Shown: positions 40,003 to 48,753 of the stretch, in pieces | Layout of the letters: each line of letters starts with the position of its first letter | Position numbering within the stretch: position 1 is the first letter of the stretch | Source: Oceanisphaera avium | GTDB taxonomy: Bacteria; Pseudomonadota; Gammaproteobacteria; Enterobacterales; Aeromonadaceae | Assembly (NCBI RefSeq): GCF_002157875.1 | Contig: NZ_CP021376.1 | Coordinates: 248,001 to 312,000 of the forward strand | Length of the DNA: 64,000 nucleotides | Reading direction: 5' to 3' | Program-made: the position numbers and the translations under genes | The notes under the pieces: model-generated | The model's input: only the letters and a program-made list of their open reading frames with translations | Told to the model about the DNA's origin: nothing | Databases searched by the model: none

Positions 40003-40743
40003 GGCTTTTATTTCTTCTAAGTTTAAAACTGAGCGCCGCACCAAAAAACCGTTAGTCACTGAGCGCTTATCTAGTAAGCCTAATGATAGCAAACCCACTT
40101 GTGCTTGCCTTGTGCTTTTCACGTTAATAAGGGGGGAAGGGGGCGACCATTTAAAATGTCGGGTGGGCGTGAGCAACTCCATTAACGGCACATCCCACTC
40201 CGCCACCGGCAACTTGGCCACTTGTTGGCAATCATGGGCTAAGCCCACTACCTTGGGTCTTAATGAAGAAGTAGAAGGGCGCAAATAAGCGCTTAAAGTA
40301 CGGTCATAAAACCCGCCGCCCATGCCTAATCGGTGCCCTAACTCGTCAAAGGCGACTAGAGGGGTATAAATAATATCTAACTCCTGGCTAAGTGCTAGTG
40401 AGCGAATATCAAGTTTTGGCTCGACAATGCCTAAGTGGTTCTTATGCATGGGAGTCGCACTATGGTAGTGCAGAAAAATTAAATGCCCTTTACAAAAAGG
40501 ATGTAATACTGGCAAATACACCTTACAGCCTCGTGCCCAATACCAATTAATTAAGGGCTGAGTGTCTAGCTCACCATCGTTTGCTAAATAAAGCGCTACC
40601 GATGTAGCACTGGCTAAGTGTGCTACTTTGCTTACTTGGTTAACCATACTTTGGGCTGCACATTGTTGTGCTGCTGGGGAGAGTTGGCGCCGTGCATGGC
40701 GAGTGAGTTGGCGCAGTTGATTACGAGAAGTAAGCCTAGGCAT
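39343..40743 (-). CDS. 5-formyltetrahydrofolate cyclo-ligase fused in frame to ribose-5-phosphate isomerase A
   Basis: One uninterrupted 466-codon frame. Residues 1 to about 207 are a 5-FCL (YgfA/Fau) domain that converts 5-formyl-THF to methenyl-[15 protein letters not shown] and the end [17 protein letters not shown] are typical. Residues 248-466 are complete RpiA. The roughly 40 residues between look like translated intergenic DNA and include a plausible RpiA ribosome binding site. The minus strand has CCCCCT TCCCCCC there; one C fewer would put TGA a few codons later and separate the genes. So this may be a true fusion, a recent homopolymer mutation or an assembly error. The position next to ssrS/zapA fits ygfA. 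Confidence 0.7.
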   Translation of the reverse strand: MPRLTSRNQLRQLTRHARRQLSPAAQQCAAQSMVNQVSKVAHLASATSVALYLANDGELDTQPLINWYWARGCKVYLPVLHPFCKGHLIFLHYHSATPMHKNHLGIVEPKLDIRSLALSQELDIIYTPLVAFDELGHRLGMGGGFYDRTLSAYLRPSTSSLRPKVVGLAHDCQQVAKLPVAEWDVPLMELLTPTRHFKWSPPSPLINVKSTRQAQVGLLSLGLLDKRSVTNGFLVRRSVLNLEEIKAMTQDEMKKAAAWAALDYVTPNSIVGVGTGSTVNHFIDALGTIKETIKGAVSSSQVSSARLSALGIKIFDLNELDEFDVYVDGADEIDGNMAMIKGGGAALTREKIVAAVAKRFVCIVDESKTVAVLGDFALPVEVIPMARAYVARELTKLGGTPIYREGVITDNGNHILDVHGLTIHAPKELEARINAIVGVVTNGLFAARSADILVIGIPDGVKKYTA

Positions 40744-40780
40744 GATTTATCCTTTGCTAGCAGCGCGATATTGGAGAGTG

Positions 40781-41011
40781 TTACTTGCCCCAGGGACCAG
40801 AAATAAGTTCAAGATAGAGAGCTTCGACTTCAGTTCTCGCCCACGGCGTACGGCGTAAAAAAGTGAGGCTAGATTTAATACTAGGATCATTTTTAAAGCA
40901 GTTAATATTGATGCGCGCGGCCATTTCTTGCCAGCCTAAACGCTCAACTAATTCAGTCACCATGGCTTTTAGGGTAATGCCATGTAATGGATTATTGAGT
41001 TGTTCAGACAT
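40781..41011 (-). CDS. VF530-family DNA-binding protein
   Basis: A 76-aa protein of the VF530/DUF2132 family, seen in [51 protein letters not shown]. The family is named from a Vibrio fischeri protein and has a winged-helix-like fold; its role is unknown. It sits between 6S RNA and the 5-FCL gene on the same strand, so it may be co-transcribed with one or both. Confidence 0.85.
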   Translation of the reverse strand: MSEQLNNPLHGITLKAMVTELVERLGWQEMAARININCFKNDPSIKSSLTFLRRTPWARTEVEALYLELISGPWGK

Positions 41012-41118
41012 TTTTAAAAACCTGTAAATTTAGGGCTAGGAAACTAAGATAATATCACAGAAGGTGAAATAGGCAGAAGAGTGAGGAGTATGTGGCTAAC
41101 AAAGAGGGTTTAGGTAAA

Positions 41119-41302
41119 AGGATCCCCAGGATGCCGGTGTGGGTGTGAGTCCTTGAACCGTACGGTTCAAGGCGGAACTCCGGTATCTACCGCAGGCTTC
41201 TCGGTCGGGCCGAGCATGCACAATAGTAAACAACACGGCTTTCCTTTGCTGTTGATATCGGCTCAGGGACGTCACCCTACTATCGAACACCCCAGGGAAA
41301 GC
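41119..41302 (-). ncRNA. ssrS: 6S RNA
   Basis: About 184 nt on the minus strand, ends approximate to a few bases. 6S RNA mimics an open promoter and binds sigma-70 RNA polymerase in stationary phase. Segments shared with E. coli 6S are visible: CCCTGAGCCGATAT in the 5' part, GTGCATGCTCGG and CCGAGAAGCCT in the middle, CCTTGAACC and GGTTCAAGG in the 3' arm, and the terminal pairing of CCCTGGGGTG with CATCCTGGGG. It lies between zapA and the 5-FCL side, the conserved order in gammaproteobacteria. Confidence 0.92.
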
Positions 41303-41366
41303 GAAACTATTACTCACACAAGAGCCTTAAAAAGGCTATTGTGTTTTATTACTTATATCTTTGATC

Positions 41367-41666
41367 TTAGCCTACTTTATTGGCTAAGGCTTCTTCTATA
41401 GTATGTTGCAACATTTTAATGCGCTTATCCATAGCATCAGCATATTGGTGGTTTTTTTCTTTTTCAAGCTCAAGTTCATGACTGATATTTAAGGCCAGCA
41501 TAATAGCGATTTGCTCATTAGAGCCCGCCTTACCACTTTGCTTAAAATTACGAATGCGCTCGTTGAGCGTCTCTGCTGCCCGCTGCAATGCAACTTCTTG
41601 CCCAGCAGGACAAGCAACCTTATAAGGTCGCCCCAGAATAACAATATCTATTGCCGCTGTGGTCAT
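41367..41666 (-). CDS. zapA: Cell division protein ZapA
   Basis: Binds and bundles FtsZ at the division ring. The 99-aa protein has the ZapA start (IDIVILGRPYKVACPAGQE) and a C-terminal coiled coil (about residues 50-95) that drives tetramer formation. The length is typical (109 in E. coli). It lies upstream of 6S RNA in the same direction and is divergent from ygfB, both conserved arrangements. Confidence 0.93.
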   Translation of the reverse strand: MTTAAIDIVILGRPYKVACPAGQEVALQRAAETLNERIRNFKQSGKAGSNEQIAIMLALNISHELELEKEKNHQYADAMDKRIKMLQHTIEEALANKVG

Positions 41667-41814
41667 GTAATCCTCAGATGGCTATTTGCAGTAGGCGATG
41701 AAATTCTGGCGACTATATAGCGCCCCATCGGAAGTTTCAAGGGGCGGCTGGCTTGAGAGAGGTCAGAATGCTAGGATCTGGCTAATATTTCACACTTTTT
41801 CACCAATCGAGTAA

Positions 41815-42384
41815 ATGATGAACGACAACCCCCGTCTTAACTACGACGCTTTTACTGCTCTGTTAGAGCAGCACAATATGGTAGTGACTGCTGCTGAAGT
41901 CCATGGTGTGGTGTGTGGCTTGATTTGCGGTGGCTTGGCGCAAAATGATATTCGCTGGCAGCAGCATTTTAATGCCCTACTCAATGATGATTTTGTCCTT
42001 CCTGAGGAGGTACAAAAAGCGGTCAATTTACTTTTTTCTCGCGTTAATGAAGCGCTACAAAATCAAAATCAGTTTGAGTTGCTACTACCTCATGACGATG
42101 AGCCATTAGAAGAGCGTTTAGATGCCATGATGGAATGGTCGGCGGCGTTTTTGGCAGGGTTTGGCGTAGTGCAACAAGAGCTGAATAAAGCCTCGAGTGA
42201 ATTACAGGAAATGATCCAAGATATTAGTAGTATTACTCAAGTATCTAGCGATTTTGACCAAGAAGACGAAGAAAGCGAAACCGCGTTCGTGGTGTTATAC
42301 GAGCATTTAAAACTCGGGGTCATTTTAGCTTTTGAAGAGTTTGGCGCTGGGCAAACCAGTGCCAAGCGTCCTACTCTCCACTAA
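41815..42384 (+). CDS. ygfB: UPF0149 family protein YgfB
   Basis: A 189-aa protein of the UPF0149/YecA-like family: the VHGVVCGLICGG motif, the AAFLAGFGV segment, and a C-terminal acidic stretch (QEDEEESETAFVVLYEHLK). Its role is not firmly known; a Pseudomonas homologue is linked to control of beta-lactamase expression. Two ATGs are adjacent (41815 and 41818). First gene of the ygfB-ubiH-ubiI group. pepP, normally between ygfB and ubiH, is absent. Confidence 0.92.
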   Translation: MMNDNPRLNYDAFTALLEQHNMVVTAAEVHGVVCGLICGGLAQNDIRWQQHFNALLNDDFVLPEEVQKAVNLLFSRVNEALQNQNQFELLLPHDDEPLEERLDAMMEWSAAFLAGFGVVQQELNKASSELQEMIQDISSITQVSSDFDQEDEESETAFVVLYEHLKLGVILAFEEFGAGQTSAKRPTLH

Positions 42385-42403
42385 TCAACCATAGACTAGT
42401 CTA

Positions 42404-43624
42404 ATGAGCCATTATGATGTGGTAATTAATGGCGGCGGTATGGCCGGTGCTGTACTGGCGCTAGGATTAAGCCAGCTCAAACACAAAAACGGACAGCCAC
42501 TGCGAATTTGTGTCATTGAGCACGCCAGTCCTAATTTAAGTGATCACCCAGGATTTGATGCCAGAAGCATCGCCTTATCTGCCGACAGTCATCAGGCTCT
42601 TGTTAAGTTAGATCTGTGGGAGTTAATAGCAGACTTAGTCTCGCCAATTCATGCTATTCAAGTGACCGATCAAGGGCACCTAGGGCAAGTTAATATGTAC
42701 GCCCATGATTATGCGCTGGCGGCACTGGGCTATGTGGTAGAGCTACACCCCGTGGGGTTGCGCTTTTATCAGCAGTTACAACAGATCCCAAATATTGACT
42801 TATTGTGCCCAGCGACGCTTTCTAGCTGGCAGCAATACCCGGATAAGGTAGAGCTGCAATGTGCGAATGGGCAACGATTGTCTTGCCAATTATTAGTGGG
42901 CGCCGATGGCAGTCATTCGATGATTGCGCAGCAACTTAATCTTGAGCGCCGTGCGCTTGATTATCAACAGAACGCCATTATTGCTAATGTGCAAACTCAA
43001 CTTGCGCATCAAGGTCGTGCCTATGAGCGCTTTACCTCTCAAGGCCCGCTAGCCTTATTACCCATGAGCCAGCAACGTAGCGCTCTAGTATGGTGTGTAA
43101 GTCCTAAGCAATCAAAAGTATTGATGGACATGAACGAGAGGGATTTTCTTGATGCGCTACAGCGTGAATTTGGTTATCGCTTAGGAAAAATTACTCGCAC
43201 TGGACTACGTACCTGTTATCCGCTGCATTTAAACGAAGTCGTGCGTCCTTGGCATCATAGAGTAGTGCTAATAGGTAATGCCGCTCATTTACTACACCCT
43301 ATTGCTGGGCAAGGATTTAACCTCGGACTTAGAGATGTGGTCGCGTTAATCGAGACATTAAAAGAGGCGCTAATGACACCGCAGGTTAATGACGGCCAAA
43401 GAGAAAATACCTCTGATCTTGGTGCTTATTCCTTACTTAGTCGTTATGGTCAATCTCGCGTCGATGATCAGCGCGAATTAGTCGCTATTACGTCAGGATT
43501 AGCATTATTATTCTCCAATTCAGATCCGCTATTAAGTATGAGTCGTAATGCAGGCTTAATGACAGTGGCTGCTTGTCGTTCCTTAAAAAGTAAACTGGCC
43601 TGGCGGGCCATGGGCAAGAGGTGA
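42404..43624 (+). CDS. ubiH: 2-octaprenyl-6-methoxyphenol hydroxylase UbiH
   Basis: FAD monooxygenase of ubiquinone synthesis. The 406-aa protein has the dinucleotide fold VVINGGGMAGAVLALGLSQL, the second motif LLVGADGSHS, and the ribityl-binding LIGNAAHLLHPIAGQGFNLG. These define the UbiH/COQ6 family. Position first of two paired hydroxylase genes, immediately after ygfB, points to UbiH. The next gene begins four bases after the stop. Confidence 0.93.
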   Translation: MSHYDVVINGGGMAGAVLALGLSQLKHKNGQPLRICVIEHASPNLSDHPGFDARSIALSADSHQALVKLDLWELIADLVSPIHAIQVTDQGHLGQVNMYAHDYALAALGYVVELHPVGLRFYQQLQQIPNIDLLCPATLSSWQQYPDKVELQCANGQRLSCQLLVGADGSHSMIAQQLNLERRALDYQQNAIIANVQTQLAHQGRAYERFTSQGPLALLPMSQQRSALVWCVSPKQSKVLMDMNERDFLDALQREFGYRLGKITRTGLRTCYPLHLNEVVRPWHHRVVLIGNAAHLLHPIAGQGFNLGLRDVVALIETLKEALMTPQVNDGQRENTSDLGAYSLLSRYGQSRVDDQRELVAITSGLALLFSNSDPLLSMSRNAGLMTVAACRSLKSKLAWRAMGKR

Positions 43625-43628
43625 GTTT

Positions 43629-44864
43629 ATGCAAGCAACAGATGTGATCATTATTGGTGGCGGCATGGTGGGCTTAACGCTGGCACTGGCTTTAGAAGAC
43701 AGTGGGTTACGCGTGGCTGTAATAGAAAGTCAACTGCCAGACGCGACGTTAGCTGATATTCCTGAAAATAGAGTGAGTGCCATTAATCTTGCTTCACAGA
43801 CCTTGCTAACTCGCTTAGGAGCTTGGCCAGACACGGTATCGCGCTTAGGTCCTTACACTCATATGCAAGTATGGGAAGCAGATAGCAGTGCTAACATTGA
43901 ATTTTCTGCCAACTTAGTTCATCAAGCGCACTTAGGGCACATTGTTGAAAATAAAGTTCTACAGTTGAGCTTATTGGAGCGTGCCCGTTTAAGCCCGCAC
44001 ATTGAACTCCATATGCCGGCTAAAGCACACACCATCTCGGTGAGTGAACAAGGCGCTTTTGTACTACTTGAAAATGGTATTCCGCTCACCGGGCGCATCG
44101 TGGTTGGCGCTGATGGTGCGCGCTCTTGGCTGCGGGCGCAGCTTAAACCCAATATGGTGCAATGGGACTATGATCACCATGCCTTAGTGGCGACGCTGCG
44201 CATCACCGAGCCTCATCAACAAACGGCGCGGCAAATTTTTCGAGGCGACGATATTATTGCCTTTTTACCCTTAGCGGACCCTTATCAGTGTTCGTTAGTG
44301 TGGTCTTGTCCGCCGCAACAGGCTAAGCAGCGATTGGCATTATCAGAACAAGACTTTAATAACGCCCTAGCACATGCCTTTGATTTTCGCCTCGGCCCCT
44401 GCCAAGTATTAGGGCCGCGCATGACTATTCCTTTAACCGCTCGTTATAGCCAACAGTTTTGTGGCGCGCGCTGGGCCTTAATTGGTGATGCTGCTCATAC
44501 TGTTCATCCGTTAGCGGGGCAGGGGGTGAATCTTGGCTTGCAAGACGCTGCGGCGCTTGCGCAAACTTTAAGTCAGCTTCACCAACAAGGAAAAGACATT
44601 GGCACTCATGCTCATTTACGCGCTTTTGAACGATGGCGTAAAGCAGAAGCCATGACTTTATTGGCAGCAATGGAGGGGCTTAAGCGCTTATTTGGGCACT
44701 CCCATCCTCTATTACGCGGTTTGCGTGGCTTAGGGCTTAGTGCCACGAATAAAATTACGCCTCTTAAGCGTCAACTTGCAGAGCATGCGCTAGGCACTGC
44801 TGGCTTACAACCTGAGCTGTCCAAACTCAGCCCCCAGCCGCGCTTAGCCAAAGCGACGACTTAA
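43629..44864 (+). CDS. ubiI: 2-octaprenylphenol hydroxylase UbiI (VisC)
   Basis: FAD monooxygenase adding the C5 hydroxyl in ubiquinone synthesis. The 411-aa protein has VIIIGGGMVGLTLALALEDS at the start, the VVGADGARSWLR motif and ALIGDAAHTVHPLAGQGVNLG. It is a paralogue of UbiH, and the second position in the pair matches ubiI in related genomes. GAGGTGAGTTT provides a ribosome binding site. Confidence 0.93.
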   Translation: MQATDVIIIGGGMVGLTLALALEDSGLRVAVIESQLPDATLADIPENRVSAINLASQTLLTRLGAWPDTVSRLGPYTHMQVWEADSSANIEFSANLVHQAHLGHIVENKVLQLSLLERARLSPHIELHMPAKAHTISVSEQGAFVLLENGIPLTGRIVVGADGARSWLRAQLKPNMVQWDYDHHALVATLRITEPHQQTARQIFRGDDIIAFLPLADPYQCSLVWSCPPQQAKQRLALSEQDFNNALAHAFDFRLGPCQVLGPRMTIPLTARYSQQFCGARWALIGDAAHTVHPLAGQGVNLGLQDAAALAQTLSQLHQQGKDIGTHAHLRAFERWRKAEAMTLLAAMEGLKRLFGHSHPLLRGLRGLGLSATNKITPLKRQLAEHALGTAGLQPELSKLSPQPRLAKATT

Positions 44865-44890
44865 TCTCCAATAATTTATTATTTAGTGCT

Positions 44891-44914
44891 GTAAGCCGAT
44901 GTTCGTATCGGCTT
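44891..44914 (+). terminator. Possible terminator after ubiI
   Basis: AAGCCGAT and ATCGGCTT form a stem with a GTTCGT-type loop. Only a short T tract follows, so activity is uncertain. Confidence 0.5.
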
Positions 44915-45054
44915 TATCGGCTAAAAGTTGCGTATTTTTGAGCTAACGGCTAAAGCCGCTAGCTTATAGCTAAAAGCGGTAAAAGCTGCCTAGTCATTAA
45001 CTAACTGCTAAATTAAACTTTCTTAAAAAACGCGCCGCCAGAGAGGAAACGACG

Positions 45055-45444
45055 ATGAGCAATATTCCTAATGAATTAAAGTATGCCACTACTCACGAGT
45101 GGGTGTGGGTAGAGGGTAATGGAGAAGTCAGAGTCGGGATTTCAGAGCATGCACAAGACTTATTAGGGGATATGGTGTTTGTTGAGCTCCCTAAACTAGG
45201 GCGCTTAGTTGAAGCTAATGAAGAATGCGCCATCGTAGAGTCCGTCAAAGCGGCGTCGGATATTTACGCGCCCGTGAGTGGGGAAGTAGTGGCCGTTAAC
45301 TTAGCATTAACCGATAGTCCTGAGTTGGTGAATTCAGACCCCTATGGTGATGGCTGGCTATTTCGCATTAAGGTTGCTGATGAAACTGAGCTAAATGAGC
45401 TGTTAAGTGCACAGCAATATCAAGACGCTATTGATGAAGAGTAG
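45055..45444 (+). CDS. gcvH: Glycine cleavage system H protein
   Basis: Lipoyl carrier that shuttles the aminomethyl group in glycine cleavage. The 129-aa protein is complete: [21 protein letters not shown], and the lipoyl lysine in [19 protein letters not shown]. The length equals E. coli GcvH. gcvT and gcvP, which usually flank it, are not next to it here. GAGAGGAAAC lies upstream. Its location right after ubiI recalls the E. coli order ubiI-gcvTHP, so T and P seem to have moved or been lost locally. Confidence 0.95.
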   Translation: MSNIPNELKYATTHEWVWVEGNGEVRVGISEHAQDLLGDMVFVELPKLGRLVEANEECAIVESVKAASDIYAPVSGEVVAVNLALTDSPELVNSDPYGDGWLFRIKVADETELNELLSAQQYQDAIDEE

Positions 45445-45683
45445 CCAAGGGCGCTAGCTAATATGCAACTTTAGTAATATTAATAATTAATGTTTTTAAG
45501 GTATTAATTGCCAGTTTTGATTTTTTGGTCTAGCAAGATCCTTATTTAGTGCATATGACAGAAATAGACATAACAATAATAATTTTTTACTAATGGGGCT
45601 GGCTAATAAGCAGGTTAGTGGATAAGGTAAATATGCGGCACTCGATATTAACCTGATTTTTACTTTTCACATTAGGAGGCACT

Positions 45684-46001
45684 ATGAGCCAGAAATATGA
45701 AGCAAAAAGAGCAGTGTTATTGGATGACGTAAAGCAAGTGCTAAAAGATGCCGAAGCTTTATATAAAGCCGCTGTGGATGATGGTACTCAAGAGGGTAAA
45801 GCCTTAAAAGAAAAGCTCAAAGCCCAATTGACCAAAGCCCAAGAGCAGTATGCAGAGCTTGAAGGTAGCGTACTTGAGCGCACTCGCGAAGCGGCTGCCC
45901 ACACCAATGATCTTGTCTATGAGAAGCCCTATCACGCTATGGGTGTGGCGGCATTAGTGGGTTTGGTTTTAGGCGCATTTTTAAGCCGTTGTGGCAGATA
46001 A
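45684..46001 (+). CDS. ElaB/YqjD/DUF883 membrane-anchored ribosome-binding family protein
   Basis: A 105-aa protein: a long charged helix, then one C-terminal membrane helix (GVAALVGLVLGAFLSR) ending in RCGR. This is the DUF883 layout of E. coli ElaB/YqjD/YgaM, which are stationary-phase proteins that tether ribosomes to the inner membrane. AGGAGG stands just before the ATG. It heads the YqjD-YqjE-YqjK-type cluster. Confidence 0.9.
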   Translation: MSQKYEAKRAVLLDDVKQVLKDAEALYKAAVDDGTQEGKALKEKLKAQLTKAQEQYAELEGSVLERTREAAAHTNDLVYEKPYHAMGVAALVGLVLGAFLSRCGR

Positions 46002-46015
46002 GTCCTATGTCTTAT

Positions 46016-46044
46016 AAAGAGCAGCCCGTTAATAGGTGCTCTTT
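46016..46044 (+). terminator. Stem-loop after the ElaB-like gene
   Basis: AAAGAGCA and TGCTCTTT pair across about 13 bases. Weak T tract; part of a double hairpin with the next element. Confidence 0.5.
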
Positions 46045-46067
46045 ATAGTGATAACCCTATTAAGAAC

Positions 46068-46112
46068 TTACATGTGCTTGGATAATTTAATTAATCAAGC
46101 ACATGTTTTCCA
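46068..46112 (+). terminator. Second stem-loop before yqjE
   Basis: ACATGTGCTTG and CAAGCACATGT are perfect 11-base complements, followed by TTTTCC. It may partly terminate before yqjE. Confidence 0.65.
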
Positions 46113-46127
46113 TAGGACGGTATATTA

Positions 46128-46523
46128 ATGACAGGCCAAATTAATGCGTTAAAAGAGCTCTTTCACGCCATTATTGAACTCTTATTTGTGCGTTTTAATT
46201 TAGCGCGTATCGAATTTGTGGCACAAAAAGAGCGTATGGTAAAATTAGGCATACTGGCTTTAATGGCGGGTATGCTTTTTTTCATGTCTTATATTAGTTT
46301 AATGTTTGGCTTAAACGCGGTTTTAAGTCCTGAAGCTAAAATTTGGGTGTTTTTTGGTATGGCGGGCGGATTATTTCTTATTATGATCGGTATATTTTGG
46401 TCTATAGGACGTAACCTTGCTGGGCAGCGCCGCTTTTTAGCGGACACGCTTCATGAGCTACAAGAAGACATGGCGTATGTGCAAGGTAAAAAGACCATGG
46501 CTGATTGGTCTTTAAAGGAGTAG
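46128..46523 (+). CDS. yqjE: YqjE/phage-holin-family membrane protein
   Basis: A 131-aa inner-membrane protein with two helices (about residues 40-60 and 75-100), matching the YqjE (holin superfamily 6-1) family. Function unknown. It is followed three bases later by the YqjK-like gene. Membership in the yqjD-yqjE-yqjK group is conserved in gammaproteobacteria. Confidence 0.85.
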   Translation: MTGQINALKELFHAIIELLFVRFNLARIEFVAQKERMVKLGILALMAGMLFFMSYISLMFGLNAVLSPEAKIWVFFGMAGGLFLIMIGIFWSIGRNLAGQRRFLADTLHELQEDMAYVQGKKTMADWSLKE

Positions 46524-46526
46524 ACC

Positions 46527-46769
46527 ATGCATCAATCTTTGCAAGATGAGCGCAAACTATTAAAGCTTAAAGCAGAAGCGCTACGCTTAAAAATATTAAG
46601 CAACCAAATGCGCCGCCAACAAAGCCAATCAGGCTCTGAGATGTTAGGGCTGCTAAGCCAACTGCCTAAAGCAGGCTTAGTTTGGCGGTTAGCGAATTTG
46701 CCACGAAAGACGCGCAATAAAGCGTTATTAGGCGCAGGGCTATTGGCATTGTTGTATCTGCGCCTTTAG
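46527..46769 (+). CDS. YqjK-like protein
   Basis: An 80-aa basic protein with an N-terminal coiled coil and a hydrophobic C-terminal segment (ALLGAGLLALLYL). Size, charge and position after yqjE match YqjK-family proteins. Function unknown. Confidence 0.75.
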   Translation: MHQSLQDERKLLKLKAEALRLKILSNQMRRQQSQSGSEMLGLLSQLPKAGLVWRLANLPRKTRNKALLGAGLLALLYLRL

Positions 46770-46787
46770 CTGTTTTTTTATCCTACT

Positions 46788-46826
46788 CTATAAAAACCAG
46801 CCCATAAAATAATGGGCGGTTTTTAA
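46788..46826. terminator. Bidirectional terminator between yqjK-like gene and dnaC
   Basis: AAAAACC-A-GCCCA pairs with TGGGC-GGTTTTT, with A and T runs on the two sides, so it can act on both converging genes. Confidence 0.85.
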
Positions 46827-46830
46827 TCAG

Positions 46831-47688
46831 CTAGCTGCGATAATCGCCAATGTCTGGCCGCCTACTAGGGCCATGCAGTGCCACGTCCACCGGATGAAAC
46901 GCTTTAATGGCTTCAAAACAAAAATCACCCACGGCTTTATGTAGGGCTTGGGGATCATGATTGGTAATAATAATCACACTCTTCCCTAAGTTACGGCGTC
47001 TGCGCAGTAAATGACCCAAAAAGCTGGATTGGCTTTCTGCAAGGCGCGCTCTATTAGCGGCGACTTCATCTAGGATCAATAAGTCGACCTCTTCTAATGC
47101 GCGGCGATACTGATTACGGCCTTCTTGGTCTTCAATCACCCCAAAAAAAAGTCGGTCGACGACCGATGCCCACTGCTGAAAAATCACCGATTTTTGATGT
47201 TGATAAATCAGCTCATGAGCAATAGAGCCCGCTAAAGTGGATTTTCCGGTCCCAAAGTCACCGTAAATTAAAATGGCGACCCCACCTTTTGCTTCCCAGT
47301 GATCAAAGGCATTAATAAAATGATGCGCCATGTCGATATGAGGCCCCAGTATGGGGTCTTGGCTGTCCATTTTATCAAACACCCAATCACTATTCAGATC
47401 TGCCTGAGCTAATAAACGCTCGGTGCGTTTTTGTTTAGCTTGGGCTTGGGCAAGTTTAATGTCTTTATTGGCTTGTTCTTCATATTGGCGTTTTAGCGCT
47501 AAATAATCATATTCAGGCAAGTTTCCATCCGCTCGTAGTTGTTGTAAGCGACGTAATACCTGCTTAGTCTGTCCAGCCCCTGCTATTGGCGATAAATCAG
47601 GAGTAGGAGCGGTTTTTCTGCGCCGGCGTGCAATATCGTTCAGGTCGGCTGCAATTTCTTTAGCGGTTTTCTTCATCAGACTCGCCAT
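46831..47688 (-). CDS. dnaC: DnaC-like helicase loader ATPase
   Basis: AAA+ ATPase predicted to load the replicative helicase DnaB. The 285-aa protein has an N-terminal region rich in basic residues, then Walker A YGDFGTGKST, Walker B LLILDEV, and a sensor-1 ITNHD motif. Overlaps dnaT by 29 bases. The first ATG (47688) lies directly behind AGGGAG; the second ATG (47676) is possible, so the start is uncertain by four codons. The partner next door makes DnaC likelier than a transposon IstB protein. Confidence 0.85.
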   Translation of the reverse strand: MASLMKKTAKEIAADLNDIARRRRKTAPTPDLSPIAGAGQTKQVLRRLQQLRADGNLPEYDYLALKRQYEEQANKDIKLAQAQAKQKRTERLLAQADLNSDWVFDKMDSQDPILGPHIDMAHHFINAFDHWEAKGGVAILIYGDFGTGKSTLAGSIAHELIYQHQKSVIFQQWASVVDRLFFGVIEDQEGRNQYRRALEEVDLLILDEVAANRARLAESQSSFLGHLLRRRRNLGKSVIIITNHDPQALHKAVGDFCFEAIKAFHPVDVALHGPSRRPDIGDYRS

Positions 47689-48349
47689 CTCCCTGAGTAA
47701 AAGTATGTAAACGTTGGGCCTCAGCCATCATTTGCTGAGCCCGTTTGCTAGGGCCGGTTTCTTGTTTAGCGCTAGGTAGTTGTTGATACTCTTGATTTAA
47801 TACTGGCGCAGGTGCGCGCTTAATACTTCGCTGTTGCTTGAGTTTTCGAACCAATTTAAGCATCCATTGATGTTGATTTTCAAATACTTCCGGGCGCCCC
47901 AGCCAATAGGCGATAAATTCCCCTAACTCAGTTTCATCTATGGTGCTATCCAGTAGGCCGCACAGGCGAGCTAATCCCGCAAATTGTTCATCGGGGCGCC
48001 ACTGTGCATGCATGGCAAACTGGCGAGAAGGAAGAGGGGCGAGTCCTGGTAAATGCTTTAGCGGTAGCGTAAAGACAGCACCATGAAAATGCACGGGATG
48101 AGGGTTGTGATAAAGATTAAGCAAGCCTACCGCCAGTAGCTCTTCTACTAGCGCACTAAGGGTATTAGCCGTCACCCGATAATGCTGGGCACTTTTACCT
48201 TGTACCGTTAGCGCTTTGCCAAGCAGAGGATAGTCGAGGGGTTGTGACTTATCACCTAGCGCATGATGGCGTATATAAAGCTGATACAAGCTGCGCGCTG
48301 CATGGGATAAGCTAGGAGAAGTCAGCGCTTGGTATTCTGCCGGTGTCAT
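47660..48349 (-). CDS. dnaT: Primosomal protein DnaT-like
   Basis: A 229-aa protein. The segment FIAYWLGRPEVFENQHQWMLKLVRKL (about residues 140-170) is the DnaT single-stranded-DNA-binding motif. The N-terminal part looks like a winged-helix region (SLSHAARSLYQLY). DnaT joins PriA/PriB in replication restart and hands over to DnaC. It pairs with dnaC as in enterics, though the sequence is diverged. Confidence 0.82.
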   Translation of the reverse strand: MTPAEYQALTSPSLSHAARSLYQLYIRHHALGDKSQPLDYPLLGKALTVQGKSAQHYRVTANTLSALVEELLAVGLLNLYHNPHPVHFHGAVFTLPLKHLPGLAPLPSRQFAMHAQWRPDEQFAGLARLCGLLDSTIDETELGEFIAYWLGRPEVFENQHQWMLKLVRKLKQQRSIKRAPAPVLNQEYQQLPSAKQETGPSKRAQQMMAEAQRLHTFTQGDGESDEENR

Positions 48350-48753
48350 GGTGCCTTCAATCTTTACTAATATAAGTGAAATAGGGCAGGGGTAAGCAAG
48401 TTGAGCTAGGCCCTAAAACCTAGAGTATACCTGATAACGACCTGACAAAAATTGAAGTTTGGCGCCAATGTTGGATTGTCCTTACGTCTCCTCAGGCTAA
48501 GTTGTGCAAGGTTTGCTATACGCGCTAAATAGTAGGCAAGTCATTTGTTCAATTAAGACATGGCTGTAGTGGCAGTAGTTTAATGATTAATAATACCAAG
48601 AGAAAGGCGAGCTAAATTAAGAGGGCTGAGTGCAGTTGCGTAACTACTAGATAATAGTATATTCAAAAAATAAAGGGGTGCGACAAGTGTAATAAAAAAG
48701 GCAGTGATATTGCTATCACTGCCCAGTATAACGAATACTTTTAATGGGTTATT
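48350..48753. other. Intergenic region between dnaT and galU
   Basis: About 400 bases. It holds the dnaT promoter region and, at its right end, the galU terminator. No ORF of note or RNA fold recognised in the middle. Confidence 0.5.
48695..48727 (-). terminator. Terminator of galU
   Basis: GGCAGTGATA and TATCACTGCC form a 10-bp stem; on the minus strand TTTTTTATTA follows. Confidence 0.9.

Noticed and set aside
41096..41401. Short frames at the 6S locus as proteins
   Set aside because: The sequence matches 6S RNA on the minus strand, which explains the conserved pairing.
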